A stretch of 38,671 nt of DNA from a virus. Below, in pieces: positions 31,868 through 38,671 of the stretch; within the stretch, counting starts at the first letter, position 1; each line of letters starts with the position of its first letter. A model generated the notes under the pieces. The model saw only the letters and a program-made list of their open reading frames with translations. It did no database searches and was not told the DNA's origin. Position numbers and translations under genes: made by a program. The stretch covers positions 1-38,671 of IMG/VR virus record IMGVR_UViG_3300005919_000003. The stretch is one strand, 5' to 3'.

Positions 31868-32893
31868 TTATATTTTATTCCCGCCTTCCTTGTTAAGCAC
31901 CTCCATAATTTGCCTCATTCCATACAAGGCGCATGGGATTACAATGATTGCGAGTTCATTGAAGATTCGCGTCTCACGGATATTTCCAAACTGAAACATG
32001 AAAGCCATATAAAGGGGGATCACGGATAATAGCAAAAGATAATCCTTGTCAATCTTCTTGAAGCCCATGGGGATAAAAATCCAACAACCGCCAAAGGTAA
32101 GCCCGAAAATCAACAGGTTTTGCCACTTTTGTAGATCGATAATATTCACAGCCCAGGCACCCCACCAACCCATTGAACACCCCATGGCATGGGCAAAAAA
32201 TAGCTTGATAGCCACAAAGACGCCCACAGACAGCGCACAATGGACGGTAGCGCGTTTAAATCCTAAATGCCTCCACCAGACGAGGCCAAGGGCGGGAAGC
32301 AAGAAAACGGCCGTTTCGCGATTGAGTAGCGCCAGGGTGAAGGCCGGATACCATAGCCATTGTTTTAGTATGGAGGTTTCCCTTTTAAACAAAGTCATGG
32401 TGAAAATAGGATATTGCAACCACTCTCTTTTTTGCAGGATAATTCCGACCAACAAAAGGAAGAAAAGCGGCTGTGTGAAATCTTGCATTCGCATCATGCC
32501 GTGCGTTTCTGGCGTTGAGCCAACCAGCAAGCAACTCATTGAATGAGAAGCCGCCGCGATGAAGGACATCACTAGTAATACAACACCGGTAAATGCTTCA
32601 AATGACGAAAACTTATCACGTAAGAATTTAAAAAATGACCTTAATAAAAAGAAGAGAATCGCAGTGTTAAACCAAAATATAGTACGACGCAACCCTGAGT
32701 TGCCGTGCATGAAAGATGTGGTAATAGCAAGGGGTGTCAATAGCCTATGACTAAAGGGCGTTGACGCTTTTGCCGTGATAATTTCAACGGGACTTGGGAG
32801 AAAATCGCACTGGTGAAAATATGTCAACATTGTGATTAAAGACAAGGCCGCGAACAAGATGTTTAATATGATTATTGCCAAATACCGTTTCAT
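31868..32893 (-). CDS. Polytopic membrane protein, GT-C-like
   Basis: 341 residues with about nine hydrophobic segments, an N-terminal start with a GAGGGGG ribosome site, loop phrases FSHRLLTPLA and LLNRETAVFLLP, and REIRIFNE-type charged turns near the end. These resemble membrane glycosyltransferase/acyltransferase-like proteins that modify surface polysaccharide. Residues 157-177 and 178-198 are a 21-codon tandem repeat (EWLQYPIFTMTL and QWLWYPAFTLAL). It may be a conversion or exclusion gene; the enzymatic role is inferred. Confidence 0.7.
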   Translation of the reverse strand: MKRYLAIIILNILFAALSLITMLTYFHQCDFLPSPVEIITAKASTPFSHRLLTPLAITTSFMHGNSGLRRTIFWFNTAILFFLLRSFFKFLRDKFSSFEAFTGVVLLVMSFIAAASHSMSCLLVGSTPETHGMMRMQDFTQPLFFLLLVGIILQKREWLQYPIFTMTLFKRETSILKQWLWYPAFTLALLNRETAVFLLPALGLVWWRHLGFKRATVHCALSVGVFVAIKLFFAHAMGCSMGWWGAWAVNIIDLQKWQNLLIFGLTFGGCWIFIPMGFKKIDKDYLLLLSVIPLYMAFMFQFGNIRETRIFNELAIIVIPCALYGMRQIMEVLNKEGGNKI

Positions 32894-32934
32894 TTCAACC
32901 CCCTCGTTTTCATGTTTATTCGAAAAGCACTTAC

Positions 32935-32963
32935 ATTATTACATAGCTTTACGATAAAAACAA
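32935..32963 (-). promoter_or_regulatory. Candidate promoter for membrane protein gene
   Basis: Minus strand TTGTTT (32963-32958), 17 bases, AATAAT (32940-32935); a one-base shift gives TAATAA. Weaker than its neighbours but well placed, about 40 bases upstream of the start codon. Confidence 0.35.
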
Positions 32964-32982
32964 TTAAAAGTTACGAATTCAC

Positions 32983-33011
32983 TTGACACAGCCAAGATAA
33001 TTGCTGATAAT
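32983..33011 (+). promoter_or_regulatory. Strong rightward early promoter
   Basis: TTGACA (32983-32988), 17-base spacer, GATAAT (33006-33011). A small inverted repeat TGCT-N6-AGCA overlaps the -10 box and could be an operator. It would drive the replication operon to the window end and, across the junction, through dnaB. Confidence 0.8.
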
Positions 33012-33039
33012 AGCATCACACAAGGGAACAGAGGCGATA

Positions 33040-33246
33040 ATGGTAAGCAATTCAAATCTAAACAAAACGATAAAAGAACAATGTCAACTTTTTAATAACG
33101 GACTCCCCAAAATTCTTCAACAAGCCCGCCCAAGCCTACTAAGCATCGTAAAAGCTTTTTGCGTAAGCCCGCAAACCCCCGGGGAGTTCGTTGCGGGCGA
33201 TTTTAGGCGGGGAACAGGAGGTGCGAGATGGACACGAGTAACTTAA
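33040..33246 (+). CDS. First early gene, hypothetical 68-aa protein
   Basis: Start at ATG 33040, eight bases after GAGG; the frame opens upstream but that lies in the promoter. Basic N-terminal helix (LNKTIKEQCQLF) and basic C terminus (FRRGTGGARWTRV). Position one of the early operon is often taken by host-takeover or regulatory peptides; function unknown. Confidence 0.6.
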   Translation: MVSNSNLNKTIKEQCQLFNNGLPKILQQARPSLLSIVKAFCVSPQTPGEFVAGDFRRGTGGARWTRVT

Positions 33247-33476
33247 AGATAAACACACCCTACACCATCGTTCGTGATTTTCCATGGAAAAGGGGGCTGC
33301 CCTTGATAGGGGGGTGGTTTTACGTGTTACTTGACGATGGAACCGTTGGGTGTGATGAATTCAAACTCCATACTCCTAGTGTAGTCCTTCCCGATTCTTA
33401 TGACAGCGACTTCATAGTCGCACACAAGCCCGCACACATGCCGCCCGCCCCACTTCTGACAGAAGAGGTGCTGTAA
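33228..33476 (+). CDS. Hypothetical 82-aa protein
   Basis: Starts inside the previous gene's end, with AGGAGG seven bases upstream. Beta-like small domain (GGWFYVLLDDGTVGCDEF) and a Pro-rich tail. Not recognised. Its last base overlaps the next ATG. Confidence 0.65.
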   Translation: MDTSNLKINTPYTIVRDFPWKRGLPLIGGWFYVLLDDGTVGCDEFKLHTPSVVLPDSYDSDFIVAHKPAHMPPAPLLTEEVL

Positions 33477-33739
33477 TGAACGGAATTAAACCACCAGCGC
33501 GGCCCGAGTATAACCTGTGCGACTATGAGGTTGAGCTAATTAACCACCTTCTAGGCATGGGCATACCCGGCGAATTAGCAGAACTGATCGTCATGGATCA
33601 ATCCTGTGAGTATCTCGAAAAGGTGGCCAACGCGGCCGGTTTTTCAAACCAGAGTGACTGGTGCGCGGATCGAGCGAGTTCCCGTGATGCTAGTATTTTT
33701 AGAATGTTCAAAGACGCTAAAGAAAGGGAGGAAGGATGA
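33476..33739 (+). CDS. Hypothetical 87-aa protein
   Basis: Acidic, helical protein with no recognised motif. It has one-base overlap upstream (33476) and ends overlapping the next start. Early-operon small protein of unknown role. Confidence 0.62.
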   Translation: MNGIKPPARPEYNLCDYEVELINHLLGMGIPGELAELIVMDQSCEYLEKVANAAGFSNQSDWCADRASSRDASIFRMFKDAKEREEG

Positions 33740-34056
33740 TGGAGGAGGATTATCAACGCTATTTTTCAACGTTAAAACACAAAATACCAAATGGTTGGCT
33801 TGCTCAATACTCACGGTTGAGAACGAAAGTTGCGTCCCGTTGCGAGGTGTTTACGCATCCTGACTACCCTGATTACAAGATCTTTTCCACCGCTATCGGG
33901 GTATCGGTTGAAGCCATAACTAGGTCTATGGGTAGCATTTTAATTAGATTTGAAATGCAGCATCACAACCCCACGCTTTTTAACGAAAACCCTGTTGAGG
34001 CTGCAAAGGCATGGGTTAAACACAGTGCGGAACACGCCATAAAGGATACGGTATAA
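33739..34056 (+). CDS. Hypothetical 105-aa protein
   Basis: Start chosen at ATG 33739, as the ATG three bases earlier is too near the ribosome site GGGAGGAAGG. Mixed alpha/beta composition (IGVSVEAITRSMGSILIRFEM). Not recognised. Two bases separate its stop from the next gene. Confidence 0.62.
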   Translation: MEEDYQRYFSTLKHKIPNGWLAQYSRLRTKVASRCEVFTHPDYPDYKIFSTAIGVSVEAITRSMGSILIRFEMQHHNPTLFNENPVEAAKAWVKHSAEHAIKDTV

Positions 34057-34058
34057 CC

Positions 34059-34967
34059 ATGATAAAAACTAATCGAAACATGGAGCGCCCCGCAATCCTC
34101 GGAGCTATCAGGATTGGCGAACGTAAATTATCAAAGGGCGGTAAGCTCTTCCCGGCACAATGCGACCATTTCAGAATCGTATCAGGCAGAACCGCAGACG
34201 GTATGCAAAACCTTGATATGGATTTAATGGAAAGGCTTGACCCGGAAAATAAAGAACCACGGGAAATCCGGGTGTATCTCTTCTTTAAGACGGTTGAAGA
34301 GAACTTCATTACCGAGCGAACTATGTACGGAAAAATGAATAACGATAAAAACGCCCCAACGGTTCGCAAGTGCTATTGTGATGACGGTGAAAACGCGCAC
34401 CGGATCAATAAGGATGGAACCACAAAAGTCGTTACGTGCAAGGGGGACGATTGCCAGTTTGCCATATCAAAGGAATGCAAACCTCTTGGTACCCTGTTTT
34501 GCACAATCGACAAAAGCAATCAAATCGGCGGGGTGTATAAATATCAAACGACATCCTGGAATTCGATTAGACAGATTCAAACCAGCCTTGACACTATTTA
34601 CAACATATCCGGCGGCGTGTTGTCGGGGTTACCTCTTACCCTTGTTGTCAAGCCTCACGTTTTGCAGACTCCGAGCGCGGGCGCACAGACAAAGTACCTC
34701 GTTAACATTGAGTTTCACGGGGATCATAACGCATTTATCGACACCATAAAGCAGCTTATAGGGCGCGGCAACGAACAGCACGCGCAACTTACCCAATCAA
34801 GCGCAAAGCTAGCCATCGAGGACGCTAAAACCCCCGAAGCAGAACTTGACACCGCTGAAGAGTTCTGCTTTAATATTGGCGAACCTGTGGACGATGGTGA
34901 CGTGATCGAATTAAACGAGGATGAAGCCCCGCAATATAACGATGAGGGGCAAGGTGGTTTGATATGA
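34059..34967 (+). CDS. Gp3/RDF-like DNA-binding protein with Cys cluster
   Basis: 302 residues. The phrases GTLFCTIDKSNQIGGVYKY (144-162), SWNSIRQIQTSL and GGVLSGLPLTLVVKP match the gp3-like family related to recombination directionality factors. Cys105, 107, 127, 132 and 140 in the middle could bind a metal. No integrase is seen in the window, so the family's replication or single-strand-DNA role is more likely than excision control. The acidic C-terminal tail resembles other SSB-type tails. It overlaps the nuclease gene. Confidence 0.7.
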   Translation: MIKTNRNMERPAILGAIRIGERKLSKGGKLFPAQCDHFRIVSGRTADGMQNLDMDLMERLDPENKEPREIRVYLFFKTVEENFITERTMYGKMNNDKNAPTVRKCYCDDGENAHRINKDGTTKVVTCKGDDCQFAISKECKPLGTLFCTIDKSNQIGGVYKYQTTSWNSIRQIQTSLDTIYNISGGVLSGLPLTLVVKPHVLQTPSAGAQTKYLVNIEFHGDHNAFIDTIKQLIGRGNEQHAQLTQSSAKLAIEDAKTPEAELDTAEEFCFNIGEPVDDGDVIELNEDEAPQYNDEGQGGLI

Positions 34968-36070
34968 GCGAAAGAAGATCCAACTTCGAAACCTTTTCGC
35001 GGTGTAGACGCGCATACAGTATGCGGGATCATGCCGTACCTAATGACGCCATGCTATGTGGAACGGCGGCGCACAGCGTAGCTTATGAATATGGGCAGCA
35101 TTGCATCAAGATAAACCGCGATTCGAGCCTTAACAAGCTCCGTGATTTATTTAAAACAATGTCGCCACAATGCCCCCTGTCTATGCGTGAAGATTGGGAA
35201 TACATTCAATCTTCCATGGAATCAGACCCTATAATGCTTTTCTCCCACCGGGATAAAACCAAGCTGGAAACCTGCCTTGCGGTTGACGTAAACAGGAAGC
35301 CGATAGACCCGGATAACAAAAGCGCGGCCTGTCATGCGACCCTGGATAGAATGACAATCCTAGGCGACACAGCCTATGTTACGGATTATAAAACAAACCG
35401 TGCTATCTGGCCTGAGTCAACCATACAGGCTAATTTCCAGGCTAATTTCTATTCTACCATGGTATTGAGCAACTTTCCCAAGGTTATGACCGTAAAGTTT
35501 ACGTTTGCATTCCTTCGATACCGCGCAACGAGACACGCTGAATTTACCCGGTTTGATACTAATATCTTTTGGGACAATGTAATTAAACCGACCATTGACG
35601 CGATGAGGGAAGCGAACCAGAACAATGACTTTCCCGCACAACCATCTACCGGCTGCGATCTTTGCATGGTGATGGACCGTTGCGACTTTTGGAAGGGCGT
35701 TCCGGAGAAATGGCAGGGACTTAGCGACGAAGAGTTGGCCGAAAAGTGGATAGCCGCTAAGGCATTTATAAAGGGCGCAAGTGCCGAATTAAAGCAACGG
35801 GTATCCGATGGTGCGTCAATTAAAACAAATGGCGCTGTGGTCGATTTCTACCCTAGTGAATCGGTTAGTTATCCATACTCTAAAGTCAAAGACCCGCTGT
35901 TAATGCATACGCATGACATCGAGGCGATTAAGGGCAAGCTTGCATTCTCAGCCACAGCGATAAAACAACTCTTAAAAAGGGCCGACCAAAAAGACTTAAT
36001 CAATCATTTTGAGTTGGAATATTCCGAAAAGAAAACAACAACCAGATTTGAACCAAGAAAGGGTGTTTAA
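34964..36070 (+). CDS. PD-(D/E)XK nuclease, Cas4/AddB-like Fe-S type
   Basis: 368-residue exonuclease-like protein. Motifs: FSRCRRAY with Cys14, GTAAHSVAYEYG (His37), TLDRM (Asp128), VTDYKTNR (Asp141, Lys143), QANFQANFY, and the C-terminal cysteines C231, C234 and C240. One N-terminal and three C-terminal cysteines around a RecB-type core is the 4Fe-4S layout of Cas4 and AddB nucleases. It is expected to resect DNA ends for recombination. It lies between the gp3-like gene and ssb. Confidence 0.85.
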   Translation: MSERRSNFETFSRCRRAYSMRDHAVPNDAMLCGTAAHSVAYEYGQHCIKINRDSSLNKLRDLFKTMSPQCPLSMREDWEYIQSSMESDPIMLFSHRDKTKLETCLAVDVNRKPIDPDNKSAACHATLDRMTILGDTAYVTDYKTNRAIWPESTIQANFQANFYSTMVLSNFPKVMTVKFTFAFLRYRATRHAEFTRFDTNIFWDNVIKPTIDAMREANQNNDFPAQPSTGCDLCMVMDRCDFWKGVPEKWQGLSDEELAEKWIAAKAFIKGASAELKQRVSDGASIKTNGAVVDFYPSESVSYPYSKVKDPLLMHTHDIEAIKGKLAFSATAIKQLLKRADQKDLINHFELEYSEKKTTTRFEPRKGV

Positions 36071-36478
36071 ATGGCAAACCTTGCAAAAGTAACGTTGGCC
36101 GGGAACTTGACACGCGATCCAGAGATCCGCTATACTACGGGCGGCGTGGCTATCGGCAACATGAGCGTTGCGGTTAACCGGCGCGTAAAGAAAAACGAAG
36201 AGTGGGCAAGCGAGGTAAGCTTCTTTGATGTCGTTTGCTTTGGAAAGACCGCAGAAGCTTGCGAAAAATATCTTTCCAAAGGAAAACCTATCCTCGTTGA
36301 CGGTGAACTTGTTCAACGATCATGGGAAAGTAAGGACGGGCAAAAAAGATCCAAGATCGAAATAACCGCTCGAGACGTTCAATTCTTGGAGTCTAAACGG
36401 CAGACAGAGGACAAACCCGCCCAGCAAACCAACAACGACGGACCGCCGCCGATTGACGATGATGACATTCCTTTTTAA
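36071..36478 (+). CDS. ssb: Single-stranded DNA-binding protein
   Basis: 135 residues with a full OB fold (MANLAKVTLAGNLTRDPE start, TTGGVAIGNMSVAVN, FFDVVCFGKTAEACEKYLSKG) and a disordered linker ending in the acidic tip DDDDIPF that recruits partner proteins. It binds single strands during replication and recombination. One base after the nuclease stop. Certain assignment. Confidence 0.95.
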   Translation: MANLAKVTLAGNLTRDPEIRYTTGGVAIGNMSVAVNRRVKKNEEWASEVSFFDVVCFGKTAEACEKYLSKGKPILVDGELVQRSWESKDGQKRSKIEITARDVQFLESKRQTEDKPAQQTNNDGPPPIDDDDIPF

Positions 36479-36529
36479 CAATCCTATAACCGCCCTCGCG
36501 CCATTGCGGCGCGTTGGGTAGGGGGGCGA

Positions 36530-36958
36530 ATGAGACGAATTAGCAAAGTACACTGTGCAGATTGCAAGCATTGTCACATGTTTTGGAAACCATATTATAT
36601 GGACGGTGCTATATACCGAGAAGAAAAACGGATCAAGTGCGCCCTAAAGATGTGGCGAATTCCACAAAAACGAAACGTCACATATGACTTGCCCATTATT
36701 AACTTGCGTGGTATGATCCGCGAAACATGCAGCCTTTACGAATCCACGTCATCGTCCATACAGGACCGGCGTGAGTCATTAAACGCAACATACAGTAGCC
36801 TGCCAATGGCGCGGGTTTACAGAGAGGTGAAACCTTGTCAAAAAAGTGCGACCACAAAACCGAAGTTTACTCCCGAGTCGTTGGATTTTATCGACCAGTG
36901 CAGCAATTTAACCCCGGAAAACGTGCTGAATATGACCAGCGCAAAACGTTCAAGGTGA
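36530..36958 (+). CDS. Cysteine-rich protein overlapping next gene
   Basis: 142 residues with an N-terminal zinc-like cluster (HCADCKHCHMFW, later IKCALK and ETCSLYE). The C-terminal 45 residues overlap the glycyl-radical gene (36835) in another frame by 124 bases, which is unusual for phages. A GGGGGG ribosome site supports the start. Function unknown; the cysteine pattern suggests a DNA or metal-binding role. Confidence 0.6.
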   Translation: MRRISKVHCADCKHCHMFWKPYYMDGAIYREEKRIKCALKMWRIPQKRNVTYDLPIINLRGMIRETCSLYESTSSSIQDRRESLNATYSSLPMARVYREVKPCQKSATTKPKFTPESLDFIDQCSNLTPENVLNMTSAKRSR

Positions 36959-37017
36959 ATTTAACCAAGTTCAAGGAAGAAAACCAACCCCCTGAGGATG
37001 AAGAAACAGGGGAATAA
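36835..37017 (+). CDS. Stand-alone glycyl-radical domain (NrdD C-terminal-like)
   Basis: 60 residues starting with TTG at 36835 after GAGAGGTG. The block EVYSRVVGFYRPV then NPGKRAEYDQRKTF closely matches the C-terminal end of class III ribonucleotide reductase; the Gly17 in RVVGF corresponds to the radical glycine. No catalytic body, activase NrdG or substrate-binding part is present in the window. Similar orphan domains (as YfiD/GrcA does for pyruvate formate-lyase) can replace a damaged end; a host NrdD helper is an inference. The C terminus is acidic. Confidence 0.8.
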   Translation: MSKKCDHKTEVYSRVVGFYRPVQQFNPGKRAEYDQRKTFKVNLTKFKEENQPPEDEETGE

Positions 37018-37027
37018 GGAGGATCGT

Positions 37028-37210
37028 ATGAACGATAAAGAGGAAACTAAAAAGGTTGAAAACGACACGGAAAAAGAAGATGCTTTCTTTGGCATTGATT
37101 ATTTAAAATTCGTCTTAGAAGATCTTGGAATCACGCCAAGAGAGGCCGTTAATATCGTCGTTGAACACAGAGTTAGGTCGGGATATTTGGCAGCGGAGAC
37201 GCCCAAATGA
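37028..37210 (+). CDS. Hypothetical 60-aa protein
   Basis: Starts at ATG 37028 after AAGGAGG, with a charged disordered N terminus and a helical domain (DYLKFVLEDLGITPREAVNIVVEHRV). It ends overlapping the replication protein start. A DNA-binding helper for the initiator is conceivable; not recognised. Confidence 0.65.
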   Translation: MNDKEETKKVENDTEKEDAFFGIDYLKFVLEDLGITPREAVNIVVEHRVRSGYLAAETPK

Positions 37211-38289
37211 CCATGCGAAACATGGACGATAAACTCTTCAACGAGACTTGGTTTTTGAAGTTAGATGCCAAAACTAAACTCACTTTCTTCACAATATTTT
37301 TGCTACCGGGTGGAAACGCATCAGGAGTGAACCAAACCACAACTAAAATGATCGCCACTTTGGCCCAAATAAGTGAGAAGGCAGTCAAAAACGCAATCGT
37401 AAAGTTACATGGTAAGGTTACTTTTTGGGAGGAATACAACTACATTTTCTGTCATAAGTTCTTTAGGTACAACAACAACTCGGCAACAACAAACACTAGT
37501 GCTTACAGGCACATAGAACGTATTCCATGGTCCGAAGTTAGGGATACTTTTTACAAAGAACACGGTGAGCCTAACGGTGAGGCTAACCTTGAGGCTAAAC
37601 GAAAAAACGTTTTAGCCTCAACCAAGAAAGCGGTTAAGGCTAAGGGTGAGGCTAAACGAGAAAGTGCCCCTATCAGTAGTCAGGTATCAGGTATCAGTAG
37701 TCAGGATAAAGAAGATAAAGAAAGTGGCGATGCGCCATTGTCCGACAAGTCGGACTGTAAATCTCAAGACCTGTCAGCGGTGGTTGAATTCTGGAACCAA
37801 GCAAAGCACACCAAGAAATTAAGATCGTCAAACACGATTGAACAGGCACGCCACGCTATCAACGCCAGGCTTAAGGACGGGTTCACTGTGGAGGAAATTA
37901 CCCGGGCCATTTCCAACTATGACGAAAGCATCGCGCGGGGTCAAAAACCGGATGGATCAAAATGGTCTTGGGAAGGTTTTTCCTGCATTAAGTTTATGCA
38001 GCAAAATAACGGCCTTGAAACTTTCACCGGGGAATGGACATGGGAAGAGGCAAATAAAGGCGTTGAAGACCTAGCTCGTGAAATACAACCACATTTAACC
38101 ACGCTGTATCGAAAACGATATAATCAAGGCCAACCCGATTACGACGGAGCCGACCTTGGGCTATCTAACGCCGCGCTGAAAATTGTAAACGCAAAAGGTT
38201 TTAAGCTTTATGACATTTACAGCGTGAGCAATAAGCCGAATGATTGCTTTTATGCGCTCCGTGATGAGTGCGGAAGGTTAGCAAAATGA
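37207..38289 (+). CDS. Replication initiator (lambda O-like organisation)
   Basis: 360 residues. N-terminal winged-helix-like domain (about 1-100, LDAKTKLTFFTIFLLPGG), a low-complexity Glu/Ala/Lys linker (about 120-160) whose codons form DNA repeats, and a C-terminal domain (AVVEFWNQAKHTKKL... IEQARHAINARLKDGFTVEEITRAI) seen in phage replication proteins that load helicase. The next gene is dnaB, with ATGA overlap, so it probably recruits it. The repeat block in the gene is a likely origin. Confidence 0.8.
   Translation: MTMRNMDDKLFNETWFLKLDAKTKLTFFTIFLLPGGNASGVNQTTTKMIATLAQISEKAVKNAIVKLHGKVTFWEEYNYIFCHKFFRYNNNSATTNTSAYRHIERIPWSEVRDTFYKEHGEPNGEANLEAKRKNVLASTKKAVKAKGEAKRESAPISSQVSGISSQDKEDKESGDAPLSDKSDCKSQDLSAVVEFWNQAKHTKKLRSSNTIEQARHAINARLKDGFTVEEITRAISNYDESIARGQKPDGSKWSWEGFSCIKFMQQNNGLETFTGEWTWEEANKGVEDLAREIQPHLTTLYRKRYNQGQPDYDGADLGLSNAALKIVNAKGFKLYDIYSVSNKPNDCFYALRDECGRLAK
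37564..37659. repeat. Iteron-like repeats inside initiator gene (candidate origin)
   Basis: Copies of a core GGTGAGGCTAA: 37564-37575 (GGTGAGCCTAAC), 37576-37587, 37588-37601 (CTTGAGGCTAAACG), an inverted copy TTAGCCTCA (37612-37620), a degenerate copy near 37632-37643 and 37645-37659. The third and inverted copies form a near-perfect hairpin around A6. Nearby 37671-37718 has repeated TATCAGTAGTCAGG and an A-rich stretch that could melt. Confidence 0.65.
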
Positions 38290-38671
38290 GCAACGTAAAC
38301 CTTTTAAATCCAGACCTTCCATACTCCGAAGAGGCTGAAATTGCGCTCTTAGGTGCTGTTATGTTGCGGCCAATGATGCTTAATAAAATCATTGGTTCTG
38401 TTGTACCTGGTGATTTTTATATCGGGGCTAACCAATCAATTTATCGTGTAATTTTAGATCTGTTTAGCCAAAAAAACGCGATAGACGTTGTGACTATTTC
38501 CAACGAACTAGAATATAGAGACCAGCTAGAACGGATTGGAGGTATCGAGTATTTATCTGATTTGTCCGAAGCCGTGCCAACATCGCAAAACATTGAATCA
38601 TATGCTAAAATAGTAAAAAACAATTCCTTACGTCGTCAAATCGTCATGGCGTCACAGGTGGCAATCCAGGA
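38286..38671 (+). CDS. dnaB: Replicative DNA helicase DnaB, N-terminal part
   Basis: The first 128 residues of the helicase whose C-terminal part is at 1-992. It has the DnaB N-terminal hallmarks: PYSEEAEIALLGAVM, FYIGANQSIYRVI, IDVVTISNELE, GGIEYLSDL and NIESYAKIVKNNSLRRQI. It begins at ATGA overlapping the initiator gene. It runs off the window at 38671. Confidence 0.93.
   Translation, partial: MSNVNLLNPDLPYSEEAEIALLGAVMLRPMMLNKIIGSVVPGDFYIGANQSIYRVILDLFSQKNAIDVVTISNELEYRDQLERIGGIEYLSDLSEAVPTSQNIESYAKIVKNNSLRRQIVMASQVAIQ

Noticed and set aside
32046-32546. 166-codon plus-strand frame
   Set aside because: Reverse of the membrane-protein gene; Pro/Ser/Lys-rich pattern typical of a shadow frame.
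37671-37718. Short repeats as a CRISPR array
   Set aside because: Repeat units are about 14 bases, adjacent without spacers of constant size, and lie in a coding linker.

Overview
The window looks like an essentially complete genome of a tailed double-stranded DNA phage with a siphovirus plan, opened inside its replicative helicase gene. The first 992 bases encode the C-terminal part of a DnaB-type helicase and the last 386 bases encode its N-terminal part, so the molecule is probably circular or circularly permuted. The host cannot be named. A DUF3380-type muramidase, sigma70-like promoters with 17-base spacing and strong Shine-Dalgarno sites suggest a Gram-negative bacterium. A tiny gene matching the glycyl-radical end of anaerobic ribonucleotide reductase hints at an anaerobic or facultative host. 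No integrase, transposase, CRISPR array or reverse transcriptase was seen.

Layout. (1) 1-4917: end of dnaB, a RuvC-like resolvase, a muramidase endolysin, and a string of very small genes, several zinc-ribbon-like and several duplicated. (2) 4489-5092: a lambda-Q-like arrangement of a small gene, a TTGACA promoter over its stop codon, a leader of about 140 nt and an intrinsic terminator. (3) 5107-6080: holin-like proteins and a small tRNA cluster (a Thr-like tRNA with an odd anticodon loop, a tRNA-like element without a D-arm, and a normal tRNA-Ser). (4) 6093-28670: packaging, head and tail genes. These are a PLD-like protein, small and large terminase, portal, SPP1 gp7/Mu gpF-like minor head protein, scaffold, decoration protein, Mu gpT-like capsid, a repeat protein with a signal peptide, connectors, tail tube, a frameshifting tail chaperone pair, tape measure, large tail proteins and a putative fibre. 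(5) 28804-29823: an HTH/metallophosphoesterase gene.

(6) 29829-32893: a minus-strand block ending at a bidirectional terminator. It has a strong promoter, a small HTH regulator, paralogues of the left-arm small genes, and a separate polytopic membrane protein that may modify the host surface. (7) 32983-38671: a rightward early operon from a strong promoter. It encodes small unknown proteins, an RDF/gp3-like protein, a Cas4/AddB-like Fe-S nuclease, SSB, a stand-alone glycyl-radical domain, a replication initiator carrying iteron-like repeats inside its own gene (a possible origin), and DnaB.

How it works together: the early operon would open and copy DNA (initiator, DnaB, SSB, nuclease). RuvC-like resolvase and terminase would process and package it. 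The late switch near 4.9 kb would release lysis, head and tail expression. The most distinctive items are the -1 frameshift site with its stem-loop at 20143-20199, the orphan glycyl-radical protein, the three-repeat secreted-type structural protein, the iterons in the initiator gene, the odd tRNAs and the duplicated small-gene cassettes.
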